Source: Terebella lapidaria (taxonomy: Eukaryota; Annelida; Polychaeta; Terebellida; Terebellidae). Taken from it: a DNA stretch of 64,000 nt. Below are positions 44,201-49,784 of this stretch, piece by piece; position 1 is the first letter of the stretch; each line of letters begins with the position of its first letter. The DNA is taken from assembly GCA_949152475.1 (NCBI GenBank), contig OX424563.1, positions 1,585,001 through 1,649,000 on the forward strand. The letters run 5' to 3'. Under the pieces are notes generated by a model. That model worked only from the letters and a program-made list of their open reading frames with translations, ran no database searches and was not told the DNA's origin. The translations under genes and the position numbers were made by a program.

Positions 44201-46096
44201 CACAATCACGCGACCCATAACTTGGTTGGCACACACACATCATCGTAGATGATGAACTGAGACAAGATTCCATAAGTAATACTAGAGTAATTGTGTACAT
44301 TGGTGATTACATAATATATCATGTCATTGGTGACTACGTATCTCACGTTTGATAAAAACTCGCTGCAGCAGGTATGTACGTTTCCTACGTGACCATAATA
44401 ATAAATACAAACAGGGCTATGCTTTCGGTCAGATAAATACAATAACAGAGCATTGATTTGATAACACCTGGTGAACACGTGTGAGCTTTAATAGCATTGC
44501 TAGTTTATTGTTGTACAACATAATCCTGTCGCTATCCAGGTTTTGAGTGTATTATGTCCACTGAGAAATATGTAGCCCAATGAAGCCCAAGTATCATGCA
44601 CTGCGCCTTAATACTACTCGTCCACTAAATGAATGCCATCTAATCCTTCTGTCACCTTTTTAATCCTTATTGAACATACAAGAAGGCGCAGTGTATGATA
44701 CTTGGGCCGAGAATGGCATTTAAACGGTGATTTTCAGAAATTTATATTGTTTAGCAACAAGCAGAGTCTCGGGTGGTAGTCCTTGATGGCGACATATCAA
44801 CGAGGTATATTTTCACGATGATTGGGTATGTGCAAAGTCGGGAATTTGTTTATGTTTGCTCCAGAATGAACAGCTGGTCTATTTTACTTTCAAGATAAAT
44901 ACATGCAATCAGTCCTTAAAGTTATAGTACCAAGGTGTGGTTTATTCCTGTAGAGATGAAGTTACAGTTTAGGCGAATCAGTATTACAATCACCTTCTGC
45001 CGATGAACGAAAAAGTGATTCGACAAAATCTGCGATCATAACGTCAATTAAGGCCACAGGCGTATGCAACCAATCACCTAATATCGACTATAACAAAATA
45101 ACAAGGCACGTGACGCCGAAGTCCCAGCTTTGATGTAACACCGAAATATTAAATAATTATTTGTAATGGAATATATTGAAAAAAAAAGCACAATCTATTG
45201 TGAGACATAAGCTAAATGAATATAATAGCATACAGTGCCATCCATCAATTTGGAGCCACCCAAAAGTAGTGACACATTTCAAACTGTTATACAGCCAATG
45301 GGATATTGATGTATGATATACTTGTTTCTTTTCTTTTTTTCACATGTTAAGATTCTGGACTACCACCTGATTACATTAAATAGATTCTGATTTACGCATC
45401 CGGATCAAGGACTTTTCTTTCCGATCTGTTGGCGAGCACGGACCTCAAATTATTTTCATTAATATTTTTTATTCAAAATCGTCATCCACCTTGAAAGATT
45501 GTGAGCAGCAAATGTTTTGAAAATGAATATATACCCAAGGAAAGGGTTTCAACGAATGTATGTTCCCCCGAGATTATGTGATATATGATCCAGAACAAGT
45601 GGAAGATCCAGTCAAATCGTTATGGCTATCACTTTTATTGTAACACTAATGTAGCCTGTAATTCACTGGGTTTATTGAAAATATACACTCATAATCATGT
45701 GACTGCAATACAAACTTGTGGTAATCAAGACCTCACTGAAGTGGCTCCAAATAAATGGATGGCACTGTATATTGCTACGTACTAACTGATAATGCTCTCT
45801 GTACGACAACCTAGAAGCCTAGAACAAATATGTATCGAAGATCAGCTTTGTGTTCATCATAATACATAAAAATATTCAATAAATGTGATGTCAACAACCT
45901 GCTGTACAAATCTACTAATGTCATTCGGGTGTTGTAAGTTACAAAATAAAGCGTGGCTCAATTCTTCCGTGTTGTGCTATGCTATCAAAGAATATAGTAA
46001 CACTCTACACAGAACTGAAAAGTGAATTACTCAATACAATCCAATATTGTATTTGCCTATTTTTCAGAATTCGTGAAAATGATGACGACAAAGTGA
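7092..46096 (+). CDS. Gene B: complete calmodulin-like four-EF-hand protein, six exons (gene span)
   Basis: Six exons (7092-7127, 24941-24968, 25203-25346, 31565-31665, 32063-32210, 46068-46096) join in frame with GT-AG introns to 486 nt, i.e. 161 residues plus stop. The protein is a dumbbell calcium sensor of the calmodulin type. EF loops lie at residues 31-42, 67-78, 106-117 and 142-153, each with Asp at position 1 and Glu at position 12. It differs from calmodulin by an N-terminal extension (about ten residues, acidic/polar, [13 protein letters not shown]) and a two-residue longer central linker with KKKTERNST in place of ARKMKDT. The C-terminus FVKMMTTK is calmodulin-like. It probably binds calcium and amphipathic target helices; its targets are unknown. 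The last intron contains a same-strand fucosyltransferase gene. An expressed paralogue rather than a pseudogene is likely, since all loops and splice sites are intact. Confidence 0.88.
8160..8205. repeat. (TA)n microsatellite
   Basis: A run of about 45 bp of alternating TA. Short, pure and probably polymorphic. Confidence 0.95.
8429..9419. mobile_element. Non-autonomous TIR element, CACTG ends, 5-bp target duplication
   Basis: The ends are inverted copies. The left starts CACTGTCCGGAATCCG and the right ends CGGATTCCGGACAGTG. The homology continues inward for well over 100 bp, including a shared segment around 8525-8598 and 9290-9360. The 5-bp duplication ATGTT flanks it at 8424-8428 and 9420-9424. 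No transposase is visible in about 990 bp. CAC-type termini with a 5-bp duplication are reminiscent of Transib elements, but this is tentative without a transposase. Confidence 0.8.
9832..10345. repeat. 45-bp minisatellite
   Basis: About eleven diverged copies of a 45-bp unit with the core AGCTCATGAATATTCATCTC and a CGCCATAAGTACCAAC segment. CATGAATATTCATG is self-complementary, so each unit can form a small hairpin. Short open frames on the minus strand merely follow the period (15 codons). Confidence 0.85.
12120..12185. repeat. Fragment of a dispersed repeat with GGGGCAGATCCAGAATT
   Basis: A short segment with GGGGCAGATCCAGAATT followed by a G-run resembles the segment at 33325-33365 (GGGGCGGATACAGAATT then GAGGGGGCGCA). 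This suggests two copies of one dispersed family. It abuts the next TIR element. Confidence 0.45.
12601..12858 (+). CDS. Unidentified 85-codon open frame with zinc-finger-like motif inside the TIR element
   Basis: I do not recognise this protein. The translation contains [11 protein letters not shown] followed by [10 protein letters not shown], a C-x2-C...H-x3-4-H arrangement resembling a single zinc finger, then a Cys-containing C-terminal part. It lies wholly within the 12186-14103 element and has no neighbouring exon that I can identify. It could be a relic of a transposon-encoded DNA-binding protein, a small functional ORF or chance. Confidence 0.3.
   Translation: MGICHAYVAYVKNTSGYICYYCPLTSHSPNRILEHVIEHHSESHFSIRLRCPDDESGNVSGCSINFGMEFEALGPCTILTPDTYS
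12930..13045. repeat. Tandem duplication of ~57 bp
   Basis: The segment GGGGGGACGGTGTATAAACG with its following 35 bp occurs twice in direct succession (about 12936-12985 and 12990-13041), nearly identical. A second short tandem duplication, ATGCATATCACTGTGCGAAT, follows at about 13176-13260. Both lie within the TIR element. Confidence 0.8.
14696..14775. repeat. Short degenerate tandem repeat (~21 bp)
   Basis: Four to five degenerate copies of a unit like AAACCAAGAATTAAAATTTG. No function suggested. Confidence 0.6.
15460..15790. repeat. Diverged copy of a repeat also present at 22480-22690
   Basis: The passages TTTCCCAGGAAACATCACATTTGC, GGGAAGCGGTCATTGTCCAAAC and CAAGGAAGTCCCG have close counterparts, in the same order, at 22540-22650. 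The two segments therefore share ancestry. No coding content was recognised. Confidence 0.55.
16750..16935 (+). pseudogene. Fragment of a LINE reverse transcriptase C-terminal zinc-binding region
   Basis: The frame reads ...[24 protein letters not shown]... and ends SKFSELV. The pattern C-x2-C-x5-8-D-E-x-H-(Y/F)-x2-x-C resembles the zinc-binding tail that follows reverse transcriptase in several metazoan non-LTR retrotransposons. No upstream reverse transcriptase motifs are visible, so this is a short 3' remnant if correct. It could also be chance. Confidence 0.4.
17640..17885 (-). repeat. Degenerate copy of the 364-bp repeat family
   Basis: Contains diverged, inverted counterparts of the block at 20190-20400, such as GTATGTTTATTCCATCAGATGTACA and CTGTCTGCCTTTGATGGCG. 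It is much more diverged than the 18780-19200 copy. It is part of a dispersed family in intron 1. Confidence 0.5.
18960..19200 (-). repeat. Inverted dispersed copy of the 364-bp repeat
   Basis: The reverse complement of about 19020-19195 matches the 20186-20345 block closely, including GTAAGTATCAAT, ATTTTGCAATAGAAACAAAG and GACACACTGGCGTCATC-like segments. It shows that the 364-bp unit existed as a dispersed element before its tandem duplication. Confidence 0.7.
20186..20950. repeat. 364-bp tandem duplication, two copies plus a 37-bp third start
   Basis: The unit starting AATGTAAGTATCAATCTATT begins at 20186, 20550 and 20914, exactly 364 bp apart. The two full copies differ at only a handful of positions by eye, so the duplication is recent. 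The third copy breaks off after about 37 bp. Confidence 0.92.
20951..22040. repeat. Segmental duplication, copy 1
   Basis: This block aligns in order with 23510-24410. Shared marks are CCATCTACAAGCAAACTTTC, GGACATCGAAACTTGACG, TATTAAATCATTC, CTTCCCTGACTCTGA, the AATC simple repeat and CTTACTTCTGGTGGATGTCTG. Copies are clearly diverged. It contains AATC units near 21693-21715 and a TA run near 21444-21460. Confidence 0.7.
22140..22176. repeat. (TTG)n microsatellite
   Basis: About eight TTG triplets near 22151-22176. Confidence 0.85.
22440..23060. repeat. Segmental duplication, partial copy 2
   Basis: Shares TCATCTTCAAACAATTTTTTGC, CTACCATCCACCTACATGC, ATGCTGCAGCGATCATG and GTATTAAATCGTTC with copies 1 and 3. 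Its left part instead matches 15560-15790. The block is a mosaic of two repeat histories. Confidence 0.6.
23510..24410. repeat. Segmental duplication, copy 3
   Basis: Direct-orientation homologue of 20951-22040, ending with the same CTTACTTCTGGCAGATGTCTG and ATAATAATAAA segments. It includes the long AATC repeat at 24032-24113. Confidence 0.7.
24032..24113. repeat. (AATC)n microsatellite
   Basis: About twenty AATC units with two AAGC interruptions. Copy 1 of the segmental duplication has a shorter version at 21693-21715, so the repeat was already present before duplication. Confidence 0.95.
24941..24968 (+). CDS. Gene B exon 2 (28-nt micro-exon)
   Basis: Acceptor TTGTTCACAG and donor GTTAGT bound nine codons plus one base, PQLTDEQIE, matching QLTEEQIAE at the calmodulin N-terminus. 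It enters in phase 0 and leaves in phase 1, as does the corresponding 40-nt exon of gene C (61860-61899). It is far too short for ordinary ORF detection. Confidence 0.85.
25203..25346 (+). CDS. Gene B exon 3 (EF-hand 1 and start of EF-hand 2)
   Basis: Acceptor TTTGTTTGTAG and donor GTAAGT. The exon encodes [20 protein letters not shown], the EF1 loop (residues 31-42), helix residues [20 protein letters not shown] as in calmodulin, and the first residues of loop 2 (DVDG, interrupted after the first base of Gly). The phase-1 ends match the 144-nt exon 3 of gene C (62703-62846). Confidence 0.95.
25436..25910. repeat. Diverged 5' fragment of the GGTTACCGG element
   Basis: Begins GGTCCGATAACCTATTGGCA and continues with CCGTC repeats and CCATTTTCTCGGAATC-like segments, in the same order as the start of the element at 25914. 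It lacks the outermost terminal bases, so it looks like an older, truncated relative sitting directly beside the younger copy. Confidence 0.65.
25914..29083. mobile_element. Non-autonomous TIR element (GGTTACCGGA ends) with internal satellite, TTA target duplication
   Basis: The left terminus reads GGTTACCGGA and the right terminus TCCGGTAACC. TTA flanks both sides (25911-25913 and 29084-29086), a 3-bp duplication typical of PIF/Harbinger-type elements. The left interior has tandem CCGTCGTCCGTCGT. A roughly 370-bp block with TTTCTCAAAATCTGTTCAG is duplicated (26100-26480 and 26480-26790). Then comes a ~134-bp satellite array to about 28990. No transposase is visible. Superfamily is inference from the duplication length only. 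Confidence 0.75.
26720..28990. repeat. ~134-bp satellite, about 17 copies, with nuclear-receptor-type motifs in each unit
   Basis: The landmark GAAATGATATATGCTGA recurs every 133-135 bp from about 26777 to 28940. Most units carry the block TGACCTTGAATTTGACC, then TTTGACCTCATTTTCAAGGTCA. This gives, on the minus strand, a perfect DR1 (AGGTCAAAGGTCA) in about a dozen units. On opposite strands it gives two TCAAGGTCA extended half-sites of the ERR/SF-1/FTZ-F1 type. The last two units are degenerate. Confidence 0.93.
29250..29302. repeat. (ATT)n microsatellite
   Basis: About 15 ATT units, preceded by GATGATGATGATG. Confidence 0.95.
31565..31665 (+). CDS. Gene B exon 4 (end of EF-hand 2 and central linker)
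   Basis: Acceptor GTCGCTGACAG; the exon completes loop 2 with [10 protein letters not shown] (residues 70-79). It continues [24 protein letters not shown] and ends in phase 0 at the donor GTTGGT, which is non-optimal but used consistently with the next exon's VFDKDG. The central helix linker is two residues longer and more basic than in calmodulin. Gene C has no intron at the position where this exon ends. Confidence 0.9.
31666..32062 (+). other. Gene B intron 4 (397 bp)
   Basis: Contains three copies of a short unit with CATATTGAGATATCAA near 31744-31806. Near its 3' end lies a partial duplication of the exon 5 acceptor region: TCAGGTCTTTGACAAAG at about 32024-32040 resembles TCAGGTGTTTGACAAAG at 32059-32075. 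Confidence 0.8.
32063..32210 (+). CDS. Gene B exon 5 (EF-hands 3 and 4)
   Basis: Acceptor CGCATCAG and donor GTAACG bound 148 nt. It encodes [14 protein letters not shown] (EF3, residues 106-117), the calmodulin-like helix [20 protein letters not shown], and EF4 [11 protein letters not shown], completed by the last exon. Same length and phases as exon 1368-1515 of gene A. Confidence 0.95.
33300..33480. repeat. Fragment of dispersed repeat with GGGGCGGATACAGAATT
   Basis: Begins AGGGGCGGATACAGAATTTC and continues with GAGGGGGCGCACTTGG and GGGGCCAGCCTAGGACCCC. Related to the short fragment at 12120-12185. Confidence 0.45.
33589..34334. mobile_element. MITE with AACCGCGGTCCCACTG ends and TAA target duplication
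   Basis: Termini AACCGCGGTCCCACTG and CAGTGGGACCGCGGTT are perfect inverse copies. The similarity continues inward through GAATGTTGGTGGCGAAT and its counterpart near 34290-34310. TAA flanks both sides (33586-33588, 34335-34337). The interior is rich in CGTTGT and ACAACGA motifs and has no transposase. About 746 bp. The 3-bp duplication fits PIF/Harbinger-like MITEs. Confidence 0.82.
35010..38191. mobile_element. Foldback-like element with ~445-bp inverted repeat arms
   Basis: The left arm (about 35010-35450) and right arm (about 37741-38191) are inverse copies with roughly 85-90% identity by eye. Both contain TTTTTCCAAGATGGC-type, CTAAGAAAGGACAC-type and ACCGGGTAACCTTCTC-type segments in mirrored order. 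The 2.3-kb centre holds AT-rich sequence and a 35-bp minisatellite, with no transposase recognised. A target duplication was not established. Confidence 0.8.
36600..37085. repeat. 35-bp minisatellite
   Basis: About 13 diverged copies of a 35-bp unit with the core GACTCTGGTTCTCC followed by GGCTGGAATGGTCACTCGGC or a GCAGGGGTC variant. It lies in the centre of the foldback element. Confidence 0.85.
38404..38619 (-). repeat. End fragment of the GGTTACCGG element family
   Basis: In reverse orientation it carries CCGGTAACC at 38611-38619 preceded by GACCTTAGGG, AATAGGTTATCTG, CGCAACGCCATGG and the GGACGGACG repeats. This is the same terminal structure as the element starting at 25914. Only one end was found. 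Confidence 0.7.
41385..42467 (+). CDS. Alpha-1,3-fucosyltransferase-like protein (GT10 family), intronless, 360 aa
   Basis: A type II Golgi membrane glycosyltransferase is predicted. It would transfer fucose from GDP-fucose in alpha-1,3 (or 1,3/1,4) linkage to GlcNAc on glycans. A short cytoplasmic tail (MDYRRR) precedes a hydrophobic anchor at about residues 7-26. The stem is short. GT10 landmarks follow: HFIWESPA (120-127), TYRRDSDI (143-150), the [13 protein letters not shown] region (177-189) and the GDP-fucose signature [13 protein letters not shown] (240-252), then IPLVLGG (262-268). The length fits the family (350-430). Potential N-glycosylation sequons lie at NVT 139, NIS 161, NYT 270, NRT 302 and NDS 336. 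The gene is a single open frame inside the last intron of gene B on the same strand, so it needs its own promoter. Intronless members are common in this family, so a retrocopy need not be invoked. Acceptor specificity cannot be read from sequence. Confidence 0.9.
   Translation: MDYRRRFVALCCLLSAAAFVTWITVPDSYIGLDTDQVQEKPRETGIRTILLWNKLYKLPLYGLNQQGRQPFLDAGCAVDRCSVTTDRAGMQSASAVVFHLVGERQGQVPPRASSRQLFVHFIWESPAYHDLKYIDDVMNVTVTYRRDSDIFRPYFYKSRLNISEFGHYQPRYVLDKRSKSVAGLMSNCRTLIGREAYIKKLAKYINVDVLGQCGKKFCPKESMSQCMDKIASEYDFYLSFENSFCVDYVTEKAQRPLVYDLIPLVLGGTNYTRDLPPGSYINFLDYESPEELAEYLKYLMHNRTAYLEYLQWKQNYALHNIDQSQIFCRLCEIVHNDSYHKRYEKFHEWWSKDKCNIPGY
42598..43015. mobile_element. Palindromic MITE with TTAA target duplication (piggyBac-like)
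   Basis: TTAA at 42594-42597 and 43016-43019 flank inverse ends GGTAGTCCGCT and AGCGGACTACG. The arms continue almost to the centre: GTTCAGCATCCTAAAAC mirrors ATTAGGATGCTGAAC, and GGGGTCACCGT mirrors ACGGTGACCCCC. The whole 418 bp could fold into one long hairpin. It lies about 130 bp downstream of the fucosyltransferase stop codon. Superfamily is inferred from TTAA only. Confidence 0.85.
43140..43258. repeat. ~51-bp tandem repeat, three copies, ending in a G-run
   Basis: CTGACTGGTTGCTGGTGGTC and the following CACGTG-containing segment recur about every 52 bp. Confidence 0.8.
43811..44143. mobile_element. 333-bp MITE with CAGGGATCGACATTA ends
   Basis: The left end CAGGGATCGACATTAACACTGG mirrors the right end, which terminates TAATGTCGATCCCTG. 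CAGAT flanks it at 43806-43810 and 44144-44148. The interior repeats GGGGCCAGTA and TACTGGCCCC many times, giving extra hairpin potential. Non-coding. Superfamily is not assigned. Confidence 0.82.
44584..44707. repeat. Inverted repeat, ~25-bp arms
   Basis: GCCCAAGTATCATGCACTGC, continuing GCCTT, at 44584-44609 mirrors AAGGCGCAGTGTATGATACT, continuing TGGGC, at 44683-44707. GAATGGCATT just outside the right arm mirrors GAATGCCATC inside the loop only weakly. It may be a small MITE or a structured element. Confidence 0.7.
45233..45767. mobile_element. Tc1/mariner-type MITE or remnant, TA target duplication
   Basis: CAGTGCCATCCATCAATTTG, then GAGCCAC, at the left end mirrors GTGGCTCCAAATAAATGGAT, then GGCACTG, at the right end. 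TA dinucleotides flank both ends (45231-45232, 45768-45769). CAGT termini with a TA duplication are typical of Tc1/mariner relatives. The 535-bp interior has no recognisable transposase. It lies 300 bp upstream of the last exon of gene B. Confidence 0.8.
46068..46096 (+). CDS. Gene B terminal exon (29 nt)
   Basis: After a pyrimidine-rich acceptor (TTTGCCTATTTTTCAG) the phase-1 continuation reads E-FVKMMTTK and stops at TGA 46094-46096, almost identical to the calmodulin C-terminus. It supplies Glu-153, the position-12 ligand of EF4. It is much too short to be found as an ORF, but phase, motif, stop position and acceptor agree. Confidence 0.9.
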
Positions 46097-47482
46097 TGCT
46101 GCACATACAAGATATGAAGTTGGGAACTTCTTCCACTGTTCATCACGTGATCTGGCTCAAACATCTGATTGGTGGAGATTCCAAGTCATGACATTATCGG
46201 AAGTTCCGGACTCGATTAGGCGTCACGTCTGGATTCTCTCGATGCATTGATCATTTTCATATCTTTCTCTTCACTTACTTAAATATGTACAGACATTCTT
46301 GATACATCTTGATCCATTGTAAGATTGTACAATTTCGTTCCCGTTATGTATTAGGTGTTTGTAGATATACCACGTTATGATGTAGCTGTGTACCTGACCA
46401 TATTTCTCAGATGTATATTACACATACAATGTGTGCGTCAAGATCATTGACTTACGAAAAAGTTTTCCATTGTAACGTTTGAAGCTTTTAGCGTACTGCT
46501 TTTAAAATTCTATTCATATATTCACTTTATTCCACAAATGTATACGTATCCTTGAACTTATTAAAAACAATGTGTTGTATCAAATGTGTTATGTTTGGCA
46601 ATTGTATAACTAATTCCCAGCTGTGTATTATTCTTGTTGCAGTAAAGTTGTTTCCAATTGTAATATCTATGCATCTTGTTACTATATGAAACGTTTGGGA
46701 ATTCCTCACATCTATATTCACATTCCAAATGATCCACTTTACGCAAAGACAAAAACAATCAAACATTCATGTCAAGATTCACAGGTGTTCAACTTTTGTT
46801 ACTCCTCCGATCCTAATTTTGATGTCGTGTGAAATGTCTGGTACGTTATGATTTATCATGTTCTCTCTTGACAAACTTGTTGCAGTCAGTGGTAGGCAAG
46901 GAACTCTTACAACCCAATGGTGATTATTAAACAATTAAAATACGAGTAATATAATGACATCGTCGATTAATGCTCTAATTATTGTACATTAATAACTAAT
47001 GGCCGAATTCGTGTTATGGGGTCCCAATTTAAGTAATGTGTGGTTGGTTAAGTCAGTAATATTGAGGCGGATTGTTTGTAGTTATGTAATGTAGTAGCCG
47101 GCATAATACGTTGATATTTGAAAACAAAAATCAGGATTGGCTAATATGATAATTGATTCTTGGAGTAGTCATCAGATTGCATCCCTAACCGTATATGTAC
47201 AAAGTTGTGCCTTTTATTTATTTTTCTGTTCCACAGAATTGCACAGGGCTCCTCCTATTTCAGCTGACAAAGCGACTGTTGTAGTGTATTCAATCTTTGT
47301 TGTATTGAAATAACCGCTCAAGTTTCAATGTGCATTACTTGCATGTAATAAAACATGTTCATGTCTTGAGTGGCATTATACTGATTATTTCTGTGATATA
47401 TGTCTTTTTATTTGTTTATACGATTTTATGTGTGATTTGAACACTTCGTCGTTTGGTATCATACTTCATTTATCGCAATAAA
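46097..47482 (+). other. Probable 3' UTR of gene B
   Basis: No coding potential is visible. AATAAA signals occur at 47347-47352 and 47477-47482. The segment is AT-rich and non-repetitive by eye. Confidence 0.4.
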
Positions 47483-48004
47483 ATGGTTTTACATACTGCT
47501 ATTTCTATTTCTTGTTTTTGAAGGATACACAAACAATGAATCATCCCACAGTCAATGTATTACAACAACTTGCAGATTCTTTCCTGTTTCGAATACACGG
47601 AAAGCTCAATATACTGATTTGGATGTCTCGAAGGTCATAAATCCTGGTGGACCTGTGTTGAAATATGTATTTCATTTTATTTCTATTTGGCAGAATTAGC
47701 TTTTGATCAATTGCACTTTTAAAACTGATAGATTACTCGAATTGTGTCCTGATAACTGCCATGAAGTTTTAACATACCGGGGAGAAATTTGAACAAACCG
47801 TTCACATTTTGTGATAATGAAAACAAAGGTATGATTCCGACTCATCATCGCTTCTAGTGAGGATTTAGGTGAATTCTTCTGGCTTATTGGAAGACACTCA
47901 GTACATTCACGCACAAAAAACAGGAACGGATCATAGTATTTCATCACTTGTGACATTGTGATGTGACTTGTGATGTTTGTTCAAGGTGCAATACGGCACC
48001 ATTA

Positions 48005-48165
48005 GATGGATGTAAAGTAACAGTAAAGTTAACAGCTACCATAATCCGATGCTACAATGTAGCAGCCTGTTTGCGAAATAACACAGTGATCCAGAGTTCC
48101 AGAGTCTCGTGACCTTTGCGTCACGAAACCAGCATCCTATTTACTGAGCTAACCACTCCACCGGA
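48005..48165 (-). mobile_element. tRNA-derived SINE-like fragment
   Basis: On the minus strand, GGAGTGGTTAGCTCAGTAAAT resembles a tRNA D-arm with A box. About 35 nt later GGTCACGAGACTC resembles a B box. Downstream the sequence ends in a GTTAACTTTACTG-type tail. No cloverleaf acceptor stem is evident, so a functional tRNA is unlikely. Confidence is limited because the copy is short. Confidence 0.45.
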
Positions 48166-48189
48166 ACAACAGTCTGAAACAGATGTGAG

Positions 48190-48480
48190 TACATCAATGA
48201 TAACACAATCTCAGACAACTATAATGACCCAATATCGAAGGTGGTATATCGAAAAACTATAATGACCCAATACAACACTATCAAAGGTAAATCAATCTCA
48301 GATAACTATGGAGCTAATGATTCAATACAACACTATTGAATGTAATACAACCTTAAACAAGTATAGAGCTAATGATTCAATACAACACTATCAAAGGTAA
48401 TACAACCAAAGAGTCACTGATACAACCTCAGACAACTATAATGATCCAATTCGTTATTATTATAGGTAATACAACATCTA
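48190..48480. repeat. Degenerate tandem repeat (~60 bp)
   Basis: Recurring segments ACAACTATAATGACCCAATA, CAATACAACACTATCAAAGG and TAATACAACC in diverged order, about four to five units. Confidence 0.7.
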
Positions 48481-48768
48481 ACAACTATAAATATCGCAAC
48501 CGATGTTATATCTGGAAACATGGATAATTATGCAACTGTCCAAGCCTATACTAAATCTCTTAGGATTTCGGCGTCAAATATGTCGAATTAATAAATTAGC
48601 TGTCCATCGATGTTAATCCAGTAATATTTTCACCCATTTTCAGCGGAAGATTACTTCAGGTTCGTATATTACAGAAGCTCAGTTTGAATGACAAATAATA
48701 GCTATGCCACACAACCACATATCGGGACGAGACACAAATATACAAATAGATAAACACACGCATCATAT

Positions 48769-49664
48769 TGTGACGTTTGGTAATGACTTGTTTTCGGTGT
48801 GGCCCAAAAAACCTGGTTTCTCTGATCGTATAGACTTTATGTAACTCCCGCTCGTTGTGATTCGAGAGCCGTCACTAAATTGGTGTCCCCCAACGCTGGT
48901 GTATCATCACTCCGTAGCTCACCGGCTTCACTTAGGCAAGAAGCAACTCAGATGTAAATAAATTGAAGATTTATATACATCAAATCAACTTACAATTGTA
49001 TGGCTGGTCACCCACGTGACGTACAAATATGAAGTTCAGACATGGAGCACTGTATGATCACATTTCAAAAATAAATAGTGCACGAGGGCACAACTAAAAA
49101 GAGTTCTTAGCCGGCGGCGTCTCTCTGTCCCTTCCCGTTGAAGTTTCCCGTCCCGCTTAGTCGAATGGTTTCTCCAGGTAGTCGGTCTAAATCCCGGTTG
49201 ACTCTAAGGCCCTGAAGAAGGAGTCGTCCGCACGGAGTTCGTCGAGTCCCTTGGCTGTGGCGGTGACGATCTCCCCACGGTCGATGTCGCTGTTGCAGTG
49301 CTCTCAGAGCGGCCGTCCGCTCTCCCTTATATAGCCAGGGTGGCTGCGCGCGCATCTTCGTCCGCGAACGTATCTTCCGCACTCTTCTCCACGTGGTGAA
49401 GACTGCGTCCGCGAACGGTTCTTCCGCGAAGGCTCCTCTTCCGCGAACGGTGCTTCCGCGACTGATGCTTCCGCTGACGATGCTTCCGCAATCGTGCTTC
49501 CGCGAACGGTTCTTCCGCGAACGATGCTTCCGCTGATGATGCTTCCGCAATCGTGCTTCCGCGAACGGTTCTTCCGCGAACGGTGTCTTCGCAAGTGGAC
49601 TTTGTAGATCACGTGACCGTTCCTAACGAACGTTTCAGCGCGGCAGTTGCATGGTTTTGTTACA
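48769..49664 (-). repeat. 3' LTR of the Ty3/Gypsy element (896 bp)
   Basis: In element sense it begins TGTAACA and ends GTCACA. A TATA box (CTATATAAG, at 49327-49335) lies between U3 and the rest. Upstream of it, at about 49406-49590, lies an array with six exact TTCCGCGAA motifs and several one-base variants. The open frames here are products of this array. Confidence 0.93.
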
Positions 49665-49680
49665 ACTCCACCCTTTCTGG
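49665..49680 (-). other. Polypurine tract next to the 3' LTR
   Basis: In element sense, CCAGAAAGGGTGGAGT abuts the 3' LTR, the expected place for the plus-strand primer of an LTR element. Confidence 0.7.
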
Positions 49681-49784
49681 AGATCAACGTCCCCGTTGAT
49701 CCTTTCTCTCTCTTCTTTTCTCTTCTTCCTCCTTCTTCGTCTTTTCCTGCCTGTCTGATGTTTACAGGGCTCTCTCCCTCCACT

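Larger units (their letters stand above)
32211..46067 (+). other. Gene B intron 5 (13.9 kb)
   Basis: Hosts a nested gene and at least six repeats listed separately. Stretches 39350-40990 and 46000-46060 hold nothing recognised, apart from simple CAATT and AAT repeats near 40010-40040 and 40150. Confidence 0.7.
47483..48768. other. Intergenic region left of the LTR element
   Basis: Contains a tRNA-like SINE fragment (48005-48165) and a degenerate tandem repeat (48190-48480). The remainder shows no gene. Confidence 0.6.

Noticed and set aside
48081-48165. Functional tRNA gene on the minus strand
   Set aside because: A- and B-box-like segments are present but no acceptor stem or complete cloverleaf could be drawn; better explained as a SINE fragment.
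49107-49550. 147-codon open frame in the LTR (also 59169-59612)
   Set aside because: Most of it is the U3 TTCCGCGAA array read through; no recognisable domain.
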